Shown here one piece after another: positions 12,139 to 25,106 of a stretch of DNA of 64,000 nucleotides. The notes under the pieces were generated by a model. It did not search any database and was not told the DNA's origin. It saw only the letters and a program-made list of their open reading frames with translations. Each line of letters opens with the position of its first letter. Position 1 is the first letter of the stretch. The stretch is from Steinernema hermaphroditum (Eukaryota > Nematoda > Chromadorea > Rhabditida > Steinernematidae): positions 5,110,012 to 5,174,011 of the forward strand of contig CM059623.1 of NCBI GenBank assembly GCA_030435675.1. Direction: 5' to 3'. The position numbers and the translations under genes are program-made.

Positions 12139-15011
12139 CAACCACTCCTCGGGCGAAAGGCGGATCCCTCGTTCATAGAATACAAGGGGTTTCAAGTCAA
12201 AAAATGTTGTGTTCCAATTTTCGACCTCTTTGTCTTAATTGGAGTGATTTCTTCTGGTCTCACCCTTTGTGGACGAACACATATAACGATTAGATAGAGC
12301 TAAGAGAGTTCTAGATAAATAGTAAAAAAGGAATCTCTCAGCTCAAAATGGAGAGCCATTCCGGGGGTCAACTTGAAACTATCAGGTTTCAGGCACCATT
12401 CCTTAAGTCTGCTTTTTTAAACATTTGGCCTCTATTTCCTTGAAGTAGAAGTAAACTCATGGAGTCACTATGCGTACATGGTAGCTGTGAGTGAGGGCTA
12501 CCTGGTACTTAACCAATTAGAAATGTTGGAGTTAACAGGACATGATCAAATCCGATGATCCGAAAAGACCATCTTTTTTTGATTAGCTCATGTTGTGATA
12601 TATGACGACCACATATATAGGTGCATTCGGTAGGTTAGACCCAAGGATGCACGTGGTTAAAAGCGGGCACCGTCCATCACGCAATTAATACCATAGGAAG
12701 CCCTTCGCATTTTGTCATCTCGAGGTGCCAAAAAATGACCATCAAAAATGAATAGACCTCTAACATCAAGAGGAACGCAATGTATAAGTCGCCAATTATA
12801 GTGCGGGGTGAGAGTTCACTGTATACAACAACGCATAAATCAGCTTTACCGCGAGTCTAAACATGGCGAAAAAAATGAATGTTTATCAAGTGTCCCATTT
12901 TCAATGCTCCAACCCAATATATATAGTCTTCAAGCACAACACACTACCACTTCACCAAACGCGCACATGAGCGTAGAGTGTTCGGGCCGCATATGTCGCT
13001 CCCTCCCCATTTGCAGCGACTAAATGAGAAGATCTTCTTCTCTAATCTGCTTTTATGGCGCCGCCACATTGTCATGCTAGTCAGTTCTGCGCGTGCACAC
13101 TATTTTGTGTTTTAACCACGGGTAGTCTCCCAATCTCTATCACTACCTCTGCGTTCACGAATCCCTCGTCAAGTGATCTATAAAAAGAGCAAAAACGGGA
13201 TGGTTCCGAGACGCTTATCAGAAGGGTCGCCCCCTACAGGGCGGTGGCTTGGCCTCTCTGCAGATAAACACGTCGATTCCATTTTGTTCTCTCCTCTTAT
13301 CTTTTTATCCTGATTGGCACGTACACATCTCTTGTAAGCTTCTCCACTCCTTAGTTCTAGCTGTCCATCATGCTTGCTTGGAAAGATTTCTGATTAACAG
13401 TGACTAAAGGCGCTCCGCTTTGTCGCTGACTTCGGCGCTCACCCCTTCTTCTCGCTTATCGCCGCGAATTTGGTCGAGTGGCCACGTTCAACGAAGAGCA
13501 CAAAAATGTTCCTCGCGTGCCTTTATTTTATCGATACGTGTTGGAGTACGGTAGTTTGCAATCGAAAGGCAATTACAGGCTGTGCCATGAAAGCCATTCG
13601 CGGGGAAAGTTGGGGAGAGACCGGTCGGACGGGATGAGCAAGCAGACAGACTTGTTTGCAAACTGTAACACTTGTAACACAACACTTCCAAGTGCCAAAA
13701 GAGACAGAAATCTCTACGCGACCATTGTAGCATCTGAATTACCGTAATTGTAGACCGGTTGTAATCGTATAATGGAACCTAAATTATGAGGGTGTGGCGG
13801 CCTACCGTGTCTGGAGGTTCATCGCCTTCATCCAGGCGAGATATCTGGAATCCATGATATTGAAGTTTTGAGATTCATATGAATTCAGAACCAGATTTTC
13901 AGGCTAAAGGCCTCGATAGTAGATCCCAAGCGAACGGAGAAAGGTGATTCCATTCCAGAATCTGTTCGTGGAGCGCCCAGGCGTGGCAACCCAGCTTCTT
14001 GATCATGGGGAGACGAGATCCGAAGCGATCCGAAGGGGAGACGAGCAGGGCGATCCCCGAGTTGCGAATCGATGAGGTGCAACCGAAATAACCTTTTGAC
14101 TATCATCCGAAGGAAGTCGAGAATCGCTCTTCTCTGAGAGTCTCGGAGGGACTGGACGACTTTCACAGCTACTTCTTGGTCCAGAAAATGGATTCGAATC
14201 TTCGATTTTGGAAGTTTTTGATGGTAATTATACTTTCTCAAGTAGTTTATATCAAAATATGGGCAGATTCATCTGACTGGCGTGGTCATGTCCGCTTAAA
14301 TCTCTCGAAATTGCGCAATACTGTGCCATCACTGATCCCCGCGCCCGTGGACTTAACCTCCGATCGCCTTTTCCGTCGCCACTGCCATCCGATTCGGCGT
14401 TCAGATCGTACTAAGCGGCGGAACCCGTTCTGCAATCTCGCGAGACGCTGTTGTGCTTGCACGCGCGATCGTTTCGACTCCAGGCGACAGTCGCCGACCA
14501 GTGCCGCGCCGACGACGTTGCCATGGAGCCGTCGCCAACGAAGAAGCAAACATCAAGTGCATTCCTGAAGAACGTCGCTGATTTTGCGTTTTTTTTTTTG
14601 CGGAAAGGGGTGGTCTTTGAGATCTTCGCGCGATCTTATCGGGATTGCCAAGGTTTCAGGAGTAGACGAAGACTAGGTGATGATCGCTCTCGAAACGCTG
14701 TCTTTACTCAGGTGTTAGGCGTGCTCGCCGCCGACCGCCGATGGGGTTGGTAGGTGATAGAGTATCGATTGATGGGTTCGCCGTCATGCAGTCATCTCCC
14801 GACTCCGCTGCTGTGCGCTTCGATCGCGTCGTCCTCCGCTCGCTCGCCGCCGTCGCTCCCTACCGTCTCCCCTCGTTCAGTGCCTAACGTACCTTTGAAA
14901 CGAGCAATAATTATCGCGTGCCGCTTCACGTGTCCCGAGACTCGCGCGCACACATAAACAGCCGAGGGAGTGGTCGTTGGTCACTCTCGGCTCAGGCACC
15001 TGTGGGCGCCG
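12139..15011. other. No gene recognised; upstream region of the nuclear receptor
   Basis: About 2.9 kb with scattered frames of 70-130 codons on both strands, none with a recognisable domain or convincing splice context. A poly-T run lies near 14590. A CTCGGCTCAG acceptor-like tract ends at about 14995, just before the receptor start codon, and could be its trans-splice site. Confidence 0.5.
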
Positions 15012-18000
15012 ATGGCGGAGATGGCTGCGCTGATCCCGCTGCTTCAGAACGAACTCGCCGCGTGGAAGAAGATGAACGCCAACACGCCGGGTTCGTCCTC
15101 CCAGGTCGAGGAGCTGTGTCTCGTCTGCAACGACATCTCCACCGGATACCACTATGGGGTGCCCAGTTGCAACGGATGGTGAGTGAATTAGCTCAGATTT
15201 GGGTAGACGAGAGAACCCTTTAGGTCTGTGGTCCCATGTCAAACAAAAGTAGATGGGCAGAAAGACGATTTTGTGATCTAAAAAGGACATGTCCGCCTAA
15301 AATCCCATGTTCAGATCCCTACTTCTGCGGTTTCTGTAAAGAACACATTTTGTTTACCTCCACGAGGCCCTGTTGTAAAGCACCTTTTTCTTCTTCATCG
15401 TCCCCTCTATAAGTGCAGGCCGATCACTGGTCCTTTGCATAGCCCTCAGGTGCCAATTATTGGCGCTGCACAATCCAATTAACCTCCCTGGCGTCATGAG
15501 GTACCTGCGCATGGTCAGCAAGTGGTGGATTAGAGATCGCGGCTCCCTTCGGGGAAAGCGCTTTGACATCATGTAGGACAGGAGGCACTAAACATCAGGT
15601 TTCGATTGTTGTTGCCTAGAAACAAGTCCATAAGCCGAGCACTGAAGTGGCAGCTTGCTGAGGCAGAATCGGAGATCGCCTTCTGCGGGAGAATGGGAAT
15701 CTGACGGCCCAGGGGTTTGCTGGCGATGAGGAAGAGGACGGTGCAAGAAGGATGTGAGTCAGAAGGGGTCGGAGCGTAGAACACCAAAAATAAAATTTCG
15801 GGAGATGTTTTTGGAAGCTGACTAAGAGAATCGATCGATTGTGGTCGGAACTTTTTTGCGAAATTACAGCGACGTCTTGTAAAAAGGAACATCTGGGGAA
15901 CGTTCTTTGACCGTAGGATCCAAATAGAATACCCCCTGAAATGATAAATCATTTAACTCTTTTTATGTTGTTACCAAAAAAAGATCCCTTCTAGACACAC
16001 AGAGGCGTTTGGAAACTTTAGAGTATCAGTGACTGTCTCATCCGTCTCCTTTTCTTTTCTCTGTGTGCTAATTCTAGACACTGTAGCATTTCTAGACTCT
16101 TCAGTTGTAGACTGTCTGTCTTCTATACTAGAGAAGTGAAAAACAAAAGAAACCGACCACTCTCATCGGTCTTTATTTCTTAATGGCTCTCTGCTAGAAT
16201 TCTGTCTCGATTCTCTTTTTCGGACCACCCCGTATATCTCATCTACTATCGGAGTCTAGACAACATGTCCCGACTGTTTCAAAATTCATACTTGCAAATC
16301 CTCCACTTTCAGCTGCAGCGCCGTGAGCACGCATAGCCCCACAAATCAGCTGATTTTTCGATCGATTTGAGAACTTTGCTCCGGCGGCCGTCCTCCGAAA
16401 GAAACCGCGCGTATGTCCATCGCCGTAAACAGGCAGAACCACTCCGGTCGGAGGCGATCTTTGATCCTTGCCTGTTTATTTATAAACTGCGTTCGCTGAA
16501 TCACGTCCTTTGTCCCCTGGGGTACGGTAGTGAGCGGACAAGGACAAGAGACCAAAATGTGGTCAGATGGGGCACTCTTGAAAAGAGGATTGGGGATCAT
16601 GTTTGTGGTGTGTCCTTTTAGAGTCCACTCTCGTAAACAACCTCTTTACCCGTTCACAGTATGCGGACTTCCAGTGCAACCTAATCAAAGAACAATATAA
16701 AAACTGGACTGCTGATGTAATCTTTGCTCGACACGGACTTTGCAGAGCACAGCTCTAAACTCTAAGCGGGTGACTTCACAGAGAAAACAATATGGAAATC
16801 GTGAAAGCGTTTGTACGACGATCATTTGAATATAGAAGAATCTGGGTTGGGGGTACGTCACAAGGGGATGTTTCCAAAAGGGGTCCATCGGAAGTGGATA
16901 AGTTCTTCGGTCACCTTCAGGTGAGACTCTTTCGGGAGGTTCTAGCAGGGCTGCCGTGACGCAGAGCTCCTTATCTACCGTCGTTCCTGTAAATCGAACC
17001 AACTTATGGTTCTTCCTTATTATAGACAACCTTTTTCACAGAACAACCACGTGACAACCTCGAGAGGAAACTAAACACAGAATTTCCCTTCAATGTTCAC
17101 GAATTTCAAGAATGGGTGCTAAGTTCTCGTTGAAAAGGTACGCCAGATACGGTAGATGCACTCATCCAGTTCTTAGAATTGGTTCCAATGGGAGTTCTCT
17201 TCTGAAATCGTAAAGATCCGATTTTCTTCGGAATTGCTTTGGATTTTTGGGGGAATAAGGGCAGCTAAGAGAAACGTGACAGAGGTCATCCGCCCCTCGA
17301 GACTCATCTATTCATGGGCGACTCATTTCCCAGAACCGTAATACGGTAGATTAACTCGTCCAGTTGGCCTAGGAAAGTCATAGGACTTCCAAAGATCACT
17401 CAGAGTCTCGTTCTATCTCTCCTAAATTCACAGATATGCATGGAATATAGGGCAAACCTGCATGGAGAATCGGGAGAGCGACAGAGTGAAAAGCCCTACA
17501 CCGTGTTCTAGAGCCCTTGGGATCCCTATAGATGGGAGATCACTCTACCGTAGGCTTCATCGTTTAGAGTCTATCCTACTTATGCGCATTACTAAACTAC
17601 CTTTGAGTGGCTTGGCCACTCATCCGATCCCAAATCCGGGCAAATCCGCTAACCCTGTGTCTTCCAGCAAGACGTTCTTCCGCCGAACGATCATGAAGAA
17701 GCAGACGTTCGTGTGCCAGTACGAAGGCAAGTGTCCCGTAGACAAGAGCATCCGCTGCGCCTGCAGGCACTGTCGCTTCGAAAAGTGCCTCAGCGTGGGC
17801 ATGGACCGGAACGCCATCCAGCAGAACCGCGACCCCATCGGCTACACGAAGCGGACGCGCCGCTACCCTCCCGTCAAGAACGTTCCCTGCGTGCCCAAGA
17901 CGGACGTCTCCTTGGCCTCTAGCATCATCGTCGAGCAGGGCTCGCCCACACATAGCGTCAGCGAGATGACTCCGGAGCAGCTCGCGGAGGACCAGCTGCT

Positions 18001-19781
18001 CCAGGCGCTCAAGGAGACCGAGGAGAAGCTGTCGGTGGTACGGTGCTCGCACCTGGAGATGGGCAAGAGTCTCATAGACTACATCCTAAAGCCTTGCGCC
18101 TTCGGCGACGACGCCTTCATGAAGAAGCACGCCACGGTGGGTTCCGCCGCGAACGCACCCCCTAAGCCTAAGCCTTGCAGCCGATCCACACCGCGAATAC
18201 GATGCGGCGGGTAGAGCCCGCGGACTACCAGTACTGGCACGAGCAGGACTGGATCCTCATGATCGAGTGGGCCAAGACCATCCCCTTCTACGAGATCCTT
18301 CCCCTCCAGGACAAGGTGAGCCGCGGGTCCTGGCACGATCGGAACCCTGTTTCAGCTCGCCTTGCTCAGACACTCCTCCATCACCTATCCGTCCCTCCTC
18401 CAGTGTTTCTACAGTCCCGACAAGGGTCCCGACACGATCGTCTTCCCCAACGGCGCCTTCTTCGACCGCGCCCCCGAACCTCACAGGTTCGGCCCCCCAT
18501 CCCCTCAGGACCACGAGAGCTCCTTTAGGCCCGCCGGCTTCCAGCGCAAGAAGTTTCAGATGCTCGACCAGCTGATGCGTCCCATGCGGAAGATGGAGAT
18601 AGACACCTATGAGTTCGCCGCTGCCAAGGCCATCTTCTTCTTGAATCCAGGTGCGGAAGCCGGGAGAAGCAGATGACGGGGACGCTCTGTTTAGATGCCG
18701 ACGACGTCAGCAACGACGTGAAGATGTCCATCTCGGAAGGACGGTCGGCCATCACCAACGCCCTCTACAGGTAGGATCAGGCTTCTATAAAGCTACTAGT
18801 GAGCACTCCTAAACCGAAAAAGACATCCCCGCGGCAAAAAACAAATTAAAAGTGAACGTCTTGATCTAGGAGGCGTCAGTCACGTGGACCAGAACCTGCT
18901 CTAGGGCATCAATGCTGCAAACCTAGTCCAGTTCTAAACAGTTCGGGTACAGAAGTTCAGAACACAAGACGGATTTCGGGTCGAACGCCCACGCCCTCGG
19001 ACTGTCACCTCCGATTAGCCTCCAGATCCGTCACCAGATTCTCCGATTCAGAGATCTCGGAAAATTAAAAACAAATGAAACACTTAATCGACCACTTAAA
19101 TGCATTGAATCATGGGTACGGTATGAGATCTCGAGATCTGGCCTATCTCAACGCGATCCAGTTCCAAACCACGATGCCCTGCACGAGAGTGCCCTTCTTG
19201 GAACCGAGCCAAACGGTCTTCTATCTTTCGATCTTCGAAGACCGCCAGGAATGTCATGCTTGTGTTTCGCAATGCGAAGTGACACAAATCGGAACGAGTT
19301 CCCAGCTGATCACCGATTTGAATCACAAATCGGAGAGTGATGTCACTGAGGCAAAAAGGAAACGCGTTTCCTCACGCAGAGGATGACTCAGATCACGCGT
19401 GCACATCTGAGGTTTTCCATGCTACATTGAGTCGAGAACCAGTTGAGGGAATGGGGACTCTGAGAGGCTTCATGTTCTTTTAACAAAATCTGATCTGCTG
19501 GGATACTGTAGCAGGATGCCAGTGGATATATTTCCTAGTCTGAATACATCTCTTCTAGGTACATGGTGAAGAAACGTGGCGTCGAAGAAGCGGCAGATCG
19601 TTTCGGACGTCTCCTCTTGCTCGGTACCGTAATCGCCACGATGGCGGTGGAGATGAAGGAGACTGTGGTGGTAGCCGACTTCTTCGGCCAGATCCAGTTC
19701 TCCCAGTTCGCCAAGGAGCTTCTCTTCGGCATCAAGAAGGAAGTTCCCGACGTCGGCGCCCCCACCATCATCACCTCCTAA
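15012..19781 (+). CDS. Nuclear hormone receptor, nematode supplementary (HNF4-derived) type
   Basis: Six exons (15012-15178, 17668-18136, 18181-18315, 18356-18650, 18695-18770, 19559-19781) give 454 residues. The DNA-binding domain begins CLVCNDISTGYHYGVPSC at residue 36; the P box is CNGCKTFFRR and the second zinc module ends CRHCRFEKCLSVGM. The P box CNGC and the RFxKC motif fit the HNF4-derived family greatly expanded in nematodes. The ligand-binding domain starts near residue 195 (DYQYWHEQDW, then EWAKTIPFYEILPL) and ends with FSQFAKELLFGIKKEV. A 2.5-kb intron interrupts the codon of the last cysteine in the first zinc module. It would act as a ligand- or constitutively regulated transcription factor. 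I cannot assign an nhr number. Confidence 0.92.
15179..17667 (+). other. Long intron inside the receptor DNA-binding domain
   Basis: A 2489-bp intron, far longer than the 40-60 bp usual here. It holds repeated TCTAGAC/AGACTGTCT stretches at about 15990-16130 and 16250-16262, and a TACGGTAG motif near 16523. No coding frame inside it is convincing. Confidence 0.7.
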
Positions 19782-20092
19782 CCTCTCCCCGGCTCAACCT
19801 GTAAATACCCTCTATTTAACGCCCCTAGCCACCGTAGTCCTCAGCCATATCAGTCGTCCTCGAAGACTTCTATCGTGTCCCCTCCGGTTCGCCCGTTCCA
19901 TTTGTTTTTTTCGTTTGAAAAAGATTTATTCAAATGAGTGTTTGTGCATCGACTCCCAGATATTTGCGCTCCTCCGTTCTGCGCAAACTCGTCGTCGCCG
20001 TTTTTTCGCCGAATCTCAGCCTGTTTTACGACCGCCGTCCACGCCATTGTCTTCTTCTTCTCCCGTGACGCGCTCCGAGCTACTTGCCCGAG

Positions 20093-22094
20093 ATGCGAAT
20101 CCTCGCAGCCCTCCTCGTCGCCTCCTTCCTCGCCCCCGCGGCCGCCGGCGCCGAGTGCCTCGAGTCCCGTGAGTGCCACGAGCGCTGGCCCGACGCCTTC
20201 TGCCGCCAGGGACGCTGTGTATGCTCCGGGAACTCCATTTGGAGGAAGTCCGACTCCCGGGGATGGCTCTGCCTCTCCATCGTCGATGCCAGTAAGTGGG
20301 AGTCCCTCAGGTTGAGGGGTCCAGCGGTAGATTGAGGTTCTAGTTATACTGCACGCGTTCCACCAGTGCCCGTATCCAAGAAAGTGGGAAGACTTACCAG
20401 TTGCTCCCAGTGCTAGGAGACTGGGAAGCGCGCTTCCCACTTGCTGTTTTGGCACTTTTTTGACATCAAAACTTTGTGACACACTATTTTGTCGTGTTTT
20501 TAACGTTCTAAAGCCATTTCCATGAAAATTTGAGAGTTTGAGCTAGTCATTACAGGCTGGGTGAAACACTAACAAGGAGAGGTCCCAAACTGTCCCACGC
20601 CGATTCGGCTGAAATTTGGTAGGGAGAGAGAGGTGCTAGAGTGTAGCAAAACATGATAGGTTTCATCGGTGAATGGGGGTTTAAGCTGTACTTCATAGTC
20701 GATTTTGACCTCTTAATTGTAAGGTCTCCTGGTGCGATGTCCCTGACGCCTCAAAATATACGGTATTCTTGTCAGTCTTTGCCGTTTTTTGACGGGTGTT
20801 TTAAGGTTTTCGGCAATTAGAGCCAAAATCATCATTGTAAGTCAAACTGGTCAAAAAACGACAAAAACTGACACAGATACCGTATATATTGTGGCGTCAG
20901 GGATATCGCACCAGGACGCCTTACAATGACAGAGGACAAAATCACCTACCTTAAATATTACTCAAAATACGCAAACAATCTGCTGTTCGTCCTGGGAATT
21001 CATCCACAGTCCCTCTTGAACGTTTCGGGAGCGATTCACGGATCCGTTTTATCCGGAAGTTCTAGTAAATTTCGTAAAGAATGAAAAGCACCTAGGGTTA
21101 CACATATGTTAGTTTATAGCTTAAACCTCCCATTCACCGATGAAACCTATCAGGTTTTGCTGCACTCTAGCACCTGCCAAATTTCAGCCGAATCGGCGCG
21201 GGACAGTTTGGGACCTCTCCTTGTAAGTCAAGACCACACGCCACGTTTTTTTTTTCGCGAACGGGCAGCGCCGCCGCGTGTGGTCTGTCCGTTTTCATCG
21301 GGTTGAGGAGAAAGTTCTTGCGAGTAATGAGAACTAGCGAGAACTTGAAGCATTTCGCTCCTATCGTGAACCATGAGATAAACCGACCTCTCTAACAGTC
21401 GCTCACCTAGGATAACAATATATTTGTAATTCTTGGATACGGGCACAAGTGTTCAAGGATTTCAAGGATTGTAAAGATGAGCCACAGATTAACGATGCTA
21501 ATCACCCCCAAGTGGATGGAGAATTCAAAGCTGTACATTCGATGGCCTTCCGATTCTAGGTGTCACGATAACTGACACTCATCAAGAGGGTCGGATATCG
21601 TAATCCAGTTTCTGAACCACCCGAAAGCAAAGTAGAAAAGATCATCTGTGTCGCTCAGAAACACTAAAACCACGTCTCCCCCTTTAGGCACAGGCATGTT
21701 GGGACCTCCCGTGAGCTGCCCTATCCCCGAGGGCACAGGCTTCAAGATGATCCTGAAAAACGGCACCTCGACGGTCTTCTGCGACTCGAGGGTCTTCGGC
21801 TCCTGCCCCGACGGCTACGAGTGCATCCGCTCGATCGGCCTCGTGACGCCCGAAGGCGACGGCGTCTGCTGTCCTAACCAAAGTGGGTCCTCTAGGTTGG
21901 CCCTTCCACCCTCCCCCTTCTCTTCAGGACTCATTTGCCGGGCAAGAACAGAACCCGACGAAGATGGCTGGATTACCAGATGGCGATTCGACGGCGCCGA
22001 ATGCACGCAGTTCAAGTGGAATCCCCAGAAGTCGACAGCTTTGAACGTCTTCCGGAGAAAGGACCAGTGCCGGTCTTACTGTATACCCAACTGA
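20093..22094 (+). CDS. Secreted cysteine-rich protein with degenerate Kunitz domain
   Basis: Three exons (20093-20291, 21688-21882, 21928-22094) give 186 residues. Residues 1-20 are a signal peptide (MRILAALLVASFLAPAAAGA). Next comes an EB-like module (CLESRECHERWPDAFC, CRQGRCVC), then a lustrin-type cysteine-rich repeat (SCPIPEGTGF, SCPDGYEC, GDGVCCP), then a Kunitz-like domain (ICRARTEPDEDGW, TRWRFDGAECTQFKW, DQCRSYC). The Kunitz part keeps cysteines 1, 3, 5 and 6 but lacks the 2-4 pair that braces the reactive loop, so inhibition of a protease in the classic way is doubtful. The first intron (1.4 kb) carries an R1 repeat and foldback element FB3. AATAAA lies at 22143-22148. Confidence 0.85.
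20366..21445. repeat. R1-type repeat in the Kunitz gene intron, split by FB3
   Basis: GTGCCCGTATCCAAGAA near 20366 is matched by its inverse TTCTTGGATACGGGCAC near 21431-21447. The flanks on either side of FB3 (20450-20569 and 21227-21425) align with an inverted R1 copy at about 5835-6150. That copy lacks FB3 and so supplies the empty site. Confidence 0.7.
20573..21223. mobile_element. Foldback element FB3 (CTNAG/TNA type), without tRNA-like arms
   Basis: A 651-bp element with termini CAAGGAGAGGTCCCAAACTG and complement, flanked by TAA (20570-20572 and 21224-21226), giving the empty site CTAAG. The outer inverted arms reach about 115 bp inward (to the CACCGATGAAACC region), and a second inverted pair lies inside (about 20722-20765 against 20878-20925, around GGTGCGAT and the TACGGTA motif). 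No Pol III boxes or transposase were seen. It is inserted in an R1 repeat. Confidence 0.8.
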
Positions 22095-22432
22095 TTTGAA
22101 TGAATCTTCCCGTAGAGCTACTAACCGACAGCAATCGTACAAAATAAATTAACTTATTTGTATCTTAGAGATAAGAGATCGAAGGATTCTGTGGAGATTA
22201 GAGCTGTTCACTAGTATCTCTATCATTGTCCTGCCTTGTCTGGATGATGTGATCCACGGAAAGCGCTGGAAAGAGGTCCCTATGAAGCACCAGCAACCTT
22301 CCCTGCTCCAGGAGCTCGTAGCGAAGCCGAAATCTGTGATTCCGATACTTCCACAGGATTCTATCGGGATCTGAGACCAATTTAACGTGACGATATGCTA
22401 TGCACAGAGTAACAAAGATGAATCCAAACCAG

Positions 22433-23288
22433 TCAAGATATCGAAAACGTCACCCCAGGAGTGGACGGATTCGAGTCGACATTCTCCATCTCCCTGCGAT
22501 ACTTCTCTATCTTCTGATGCGCCAGCTTGAGCGATTCACGGAGATCGTTGATTTCCTCGGTAAGCTCGGTTTTCACGTTGTGGAACACTTCTGCCGTTCT
22601 CTTGCGCACTTGTGAAACTAAAAATCTCTACTCATCTAAGCTTCCTCAGGGATCTAGCTCACAATTTGTCACCCACAACTTGGGATCATGTTTCTTGACA
22701 GTACTCTCGTCACTGAGGATTTTGTACATCGTGAGAGTGGGCTCTCTGAAGACGATCTCGTCATAGTAGTCGTTGATAACAGTGTATCCGGACTTCGTCG
22801 TCGTCGGCTGCTCGAACAAGCGAAGATAGTGGAAAGTGGTGACCTGAACGGAGCTGGGGTTAACCGAGCAGATGAGCACTGTGGATCTTACCGCCTTCTC
22901 ATTTGGATCGATGAAGTAGATGCGCAACTGGACCTCGAATTCTCCCCAGCCGGTCTCTGTAATCTCGAAAGGCGGTTGCTCCACAACTAAAAGGCACTTT
23001 TTACGGAGAGAGATAGAGCGATGGCCGACCTCTAGTGTGGTTGTCGTAGGAATCGTGCAGCTTGAACTGAACCTTCCTTATGAAACGGTTGAGGTTCTCT
23101 TGATTGTAGGGACGCAAGTACAGCTTCCACGTATGTGTATGCTCCTTCTCGTCGGATCCTCGCTTCACCGGAATGGTCATCTTGGTGGCTTCATTTCCGA
23201 TAACGATCGGCTTCACGATTCGCACGTTCTTCGCGCGCTCCACACTGGACGCCCCAACAATGACTTCTACGTCTTTTTCGCCGGCCAT
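22433..23288 (-). CDS. gfl-1: GAS41/YEATS4-type YEATS-domain chromatin reader
   Basis: Four exons (23288-23030, 22986-22892, 22843-22663, 22617-22433) encode 239 residues. The YEATS domain covers about residues 20-160: VKPIVIGNEA, HTHTWKLYLRPY, VQFKLHDSYDNHTR, PPFEITETGWGEFE, IYFIDPNEKAVTTFHYLRLF. It is followed by a coiled coil (VRKRTAEVFHNVKTEL to KYRREMENV), as in human YEATS4. The family reads acylated histone H3 and is shared by the SRCAP/SWR1 and TIP60 complexes, which load and use H2A.Z; an H2A.Z gene is also in this window, though probably by coincidence. The first donor is GTCGGC, a weak form, but the frame and homology both require it. Confidence 0.93.
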
Positions 23289-23983
23289 TATGCTGAAATT
23301 CGCGGAATCTGTAGAAATAGATTAACGGCGAAAGCGCGAAGACGCGAAGATAGGGGACAAAACAAAAATAAATACACGAAAATGGCGCATTGCACATCAA
23401 AATGATAGGAAAATCAGGCGTTGCCTCGAACGAAGTTTGTTAAACTGGAAAACAGCGAATGCGGGACGAGAACAACGACGGAAAAAGTCTGTAGACGCTG
23501 TGACATTTTATAGACGTCTGCAAACTGCTGAATCGGTCTGAAAAACGCACCATGCAGGCAATAGAAAATTTCAAAAACACTTCGATTAGACGTCTAGACA
23601 ACTCTTGTCTCGAAAGTTTCCAGCCAACATCAACCGTTCTTCAATAAACTGCACAGTGGCTGAAACGTTCCATCTGAGATAATTCATACTCTGCAAAAGA
23701 CACTGAAAGCCGAAAGGACAAAACGGAGGAAATGTTTCTTTATTATTTACAACTGTACAAGACCACAACAACCGCAAACACCGATCGGTTGGCGCGCAGA
23801 GAAGATCAGAGTGGACAGAGAGACGTACGTACAAACTAAGTAATTCGGAGATAACGACCCGCGTCATGAGTAGAATGCCGCACGTCTCACAAATATTGAA
23901 CTGTGTGGGAAGTGACAAGAGGAGAGAGCTCAGCCCCGCTGAGTCAAGATGCTAGATGGAGAGCTATGATAACTAGACGTCAA
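23289..23983. other. Intergenic region between cyclin-like gene and gfl-1
   Basis: About 700 bp between two minus-strand genes. One 110-codon minus frame (23586-23918) has no recognisable domain and is probably cyclin 3' UTR. A perfect GTCTAGAC palindrome lies at 23592-23599, overlapping an AGACGTCT palindrome. Confidence 0.5.
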
Positions 23984-25106
23984 CTAATCCTGGACAATTT
24001 CGGCAATCGACGCTCGCTTGGCCATCGCGTGAGATCGTTTTCGCGACTGGCCACACATAAGCGGCCCAGCTGAAGATCCGGTTACAGGATCACAGTGGGA
24101 AAGAACGCCTGCAAACTTGTTGTTCGTCGAGATGAACGTGGCAGTAAGCAGATTGCGAACTTCTTTGCGGCACAGCGTCAGCTCGTGTTTTTCGATCTGA
24201 ACGGAAGAACTGCCTCTGTGACGCGGAGGAAAGGTACTTACGTTGAAAATCTGCTGAAGAGCCTCGGTGATTTTGGCGGACTGGCCGGTGCGCTGGTCCA
24301 TGAGGAGGGAGAGCATGCCTAGGGCCAGTGTCGCCGGACGGTAACGCGAGGAGACGTCGTAGTCGGAGAGCACCGTCTCGAAGCCCTGGCGCAGCACGCT
24401 GGAGATGAGGATGTTCGGCCAGCCGATCACATCGAGCATCGCGTGCAGAAATCTGTCCACGGTGGCGAGGGACAGATCGAAGTTCAGCCGCTGGAGAATC
24501 GTGCGTTCCATGCGCACCAGCTCCGTGGTACTGTAGTCCAGTTGGAGATCGTTCAGGAGGCGTTCCGAATCGACTCCCACTTCGTCGTTGACCTCCTCGG
24601 CGGTGAGTTTCAGAGAGAGGTACAGCGACGTGACGGCGACGCAGTTCACGTATCTGAAAGATGGAGTCAATGAGAGGTTCCAGCGGGAGACCTACTTGAC
24701 TTGAACGCGCGCCGAGCAGAGCGTTCGATCGAAGATGGAGATGGCCAGGCCAAGGGTGCTGATGTTCGCCCCGATTCTTCGCGCTGCCCAGCAGATCCAC
24801 CGCGCCTGCTGGTCGCGTTCGCTGGTGCTTACGAGGCCATGGCCCTGGAACAACGTCGAAATGATTACAGCTTCGCGAAAATTAAGGGATTCAAAGGCAA
24901 CAGGCTAATTTGAAAATGTCGAGAATTGGCACAAGAAAAAGCGCGCTAATTGAAGAGAGAGAAAATGCGATCACAGGCTGATGCAATCGACAGATGCCTA
25001 CCTTGGGGAGTTCGAGGGTGCCCAAAGTCTTTTCGCGTTCAAGCAGCGTGCGCAGAAGTAGTGAAGATAGCGAAGAAGCGGAGCTGACTTGTGGAACGTC
25101 GCACAT
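23984..25106 (-). CDS. Cyclin G/I-like protein
   Basis: Four exons (25106-25002, 24844-24696, 24653-24242, 24196-23984) give 292 residues. A short N-terminal helix (LLLRTLLEREKTLGTLELPKG) precedes a cyclin box: RDQQARWICWAARRIGANIS, LGLAISIFDRTL, VKYVNCVAVTSLYLSLKLTAEE, then RMERTILQRLNFDLSLATVDRFLH and a second cyclin fold (RYRPATLALGMLSLLMD). The arrangement of the N-terminal Lxx-LL-E-E stretch and the MERxxLxxLxF motif is closest to cyclins G and I, but the match is moderate, and another atypical cyclin is possible. A 46-bp intron interrupts the end of the second fold. The C-tail is basic (QSRKRSHAMAKR). No degradation box is obvious. Confidence 0.8.

Noticed and set aside
14176..14568. 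130-codon frame upstream of the nuclear receptor
   Set aside because: The start is hydrophobic but the rest is compositionally basic and unlike any domain; no junction links it to the receptor.
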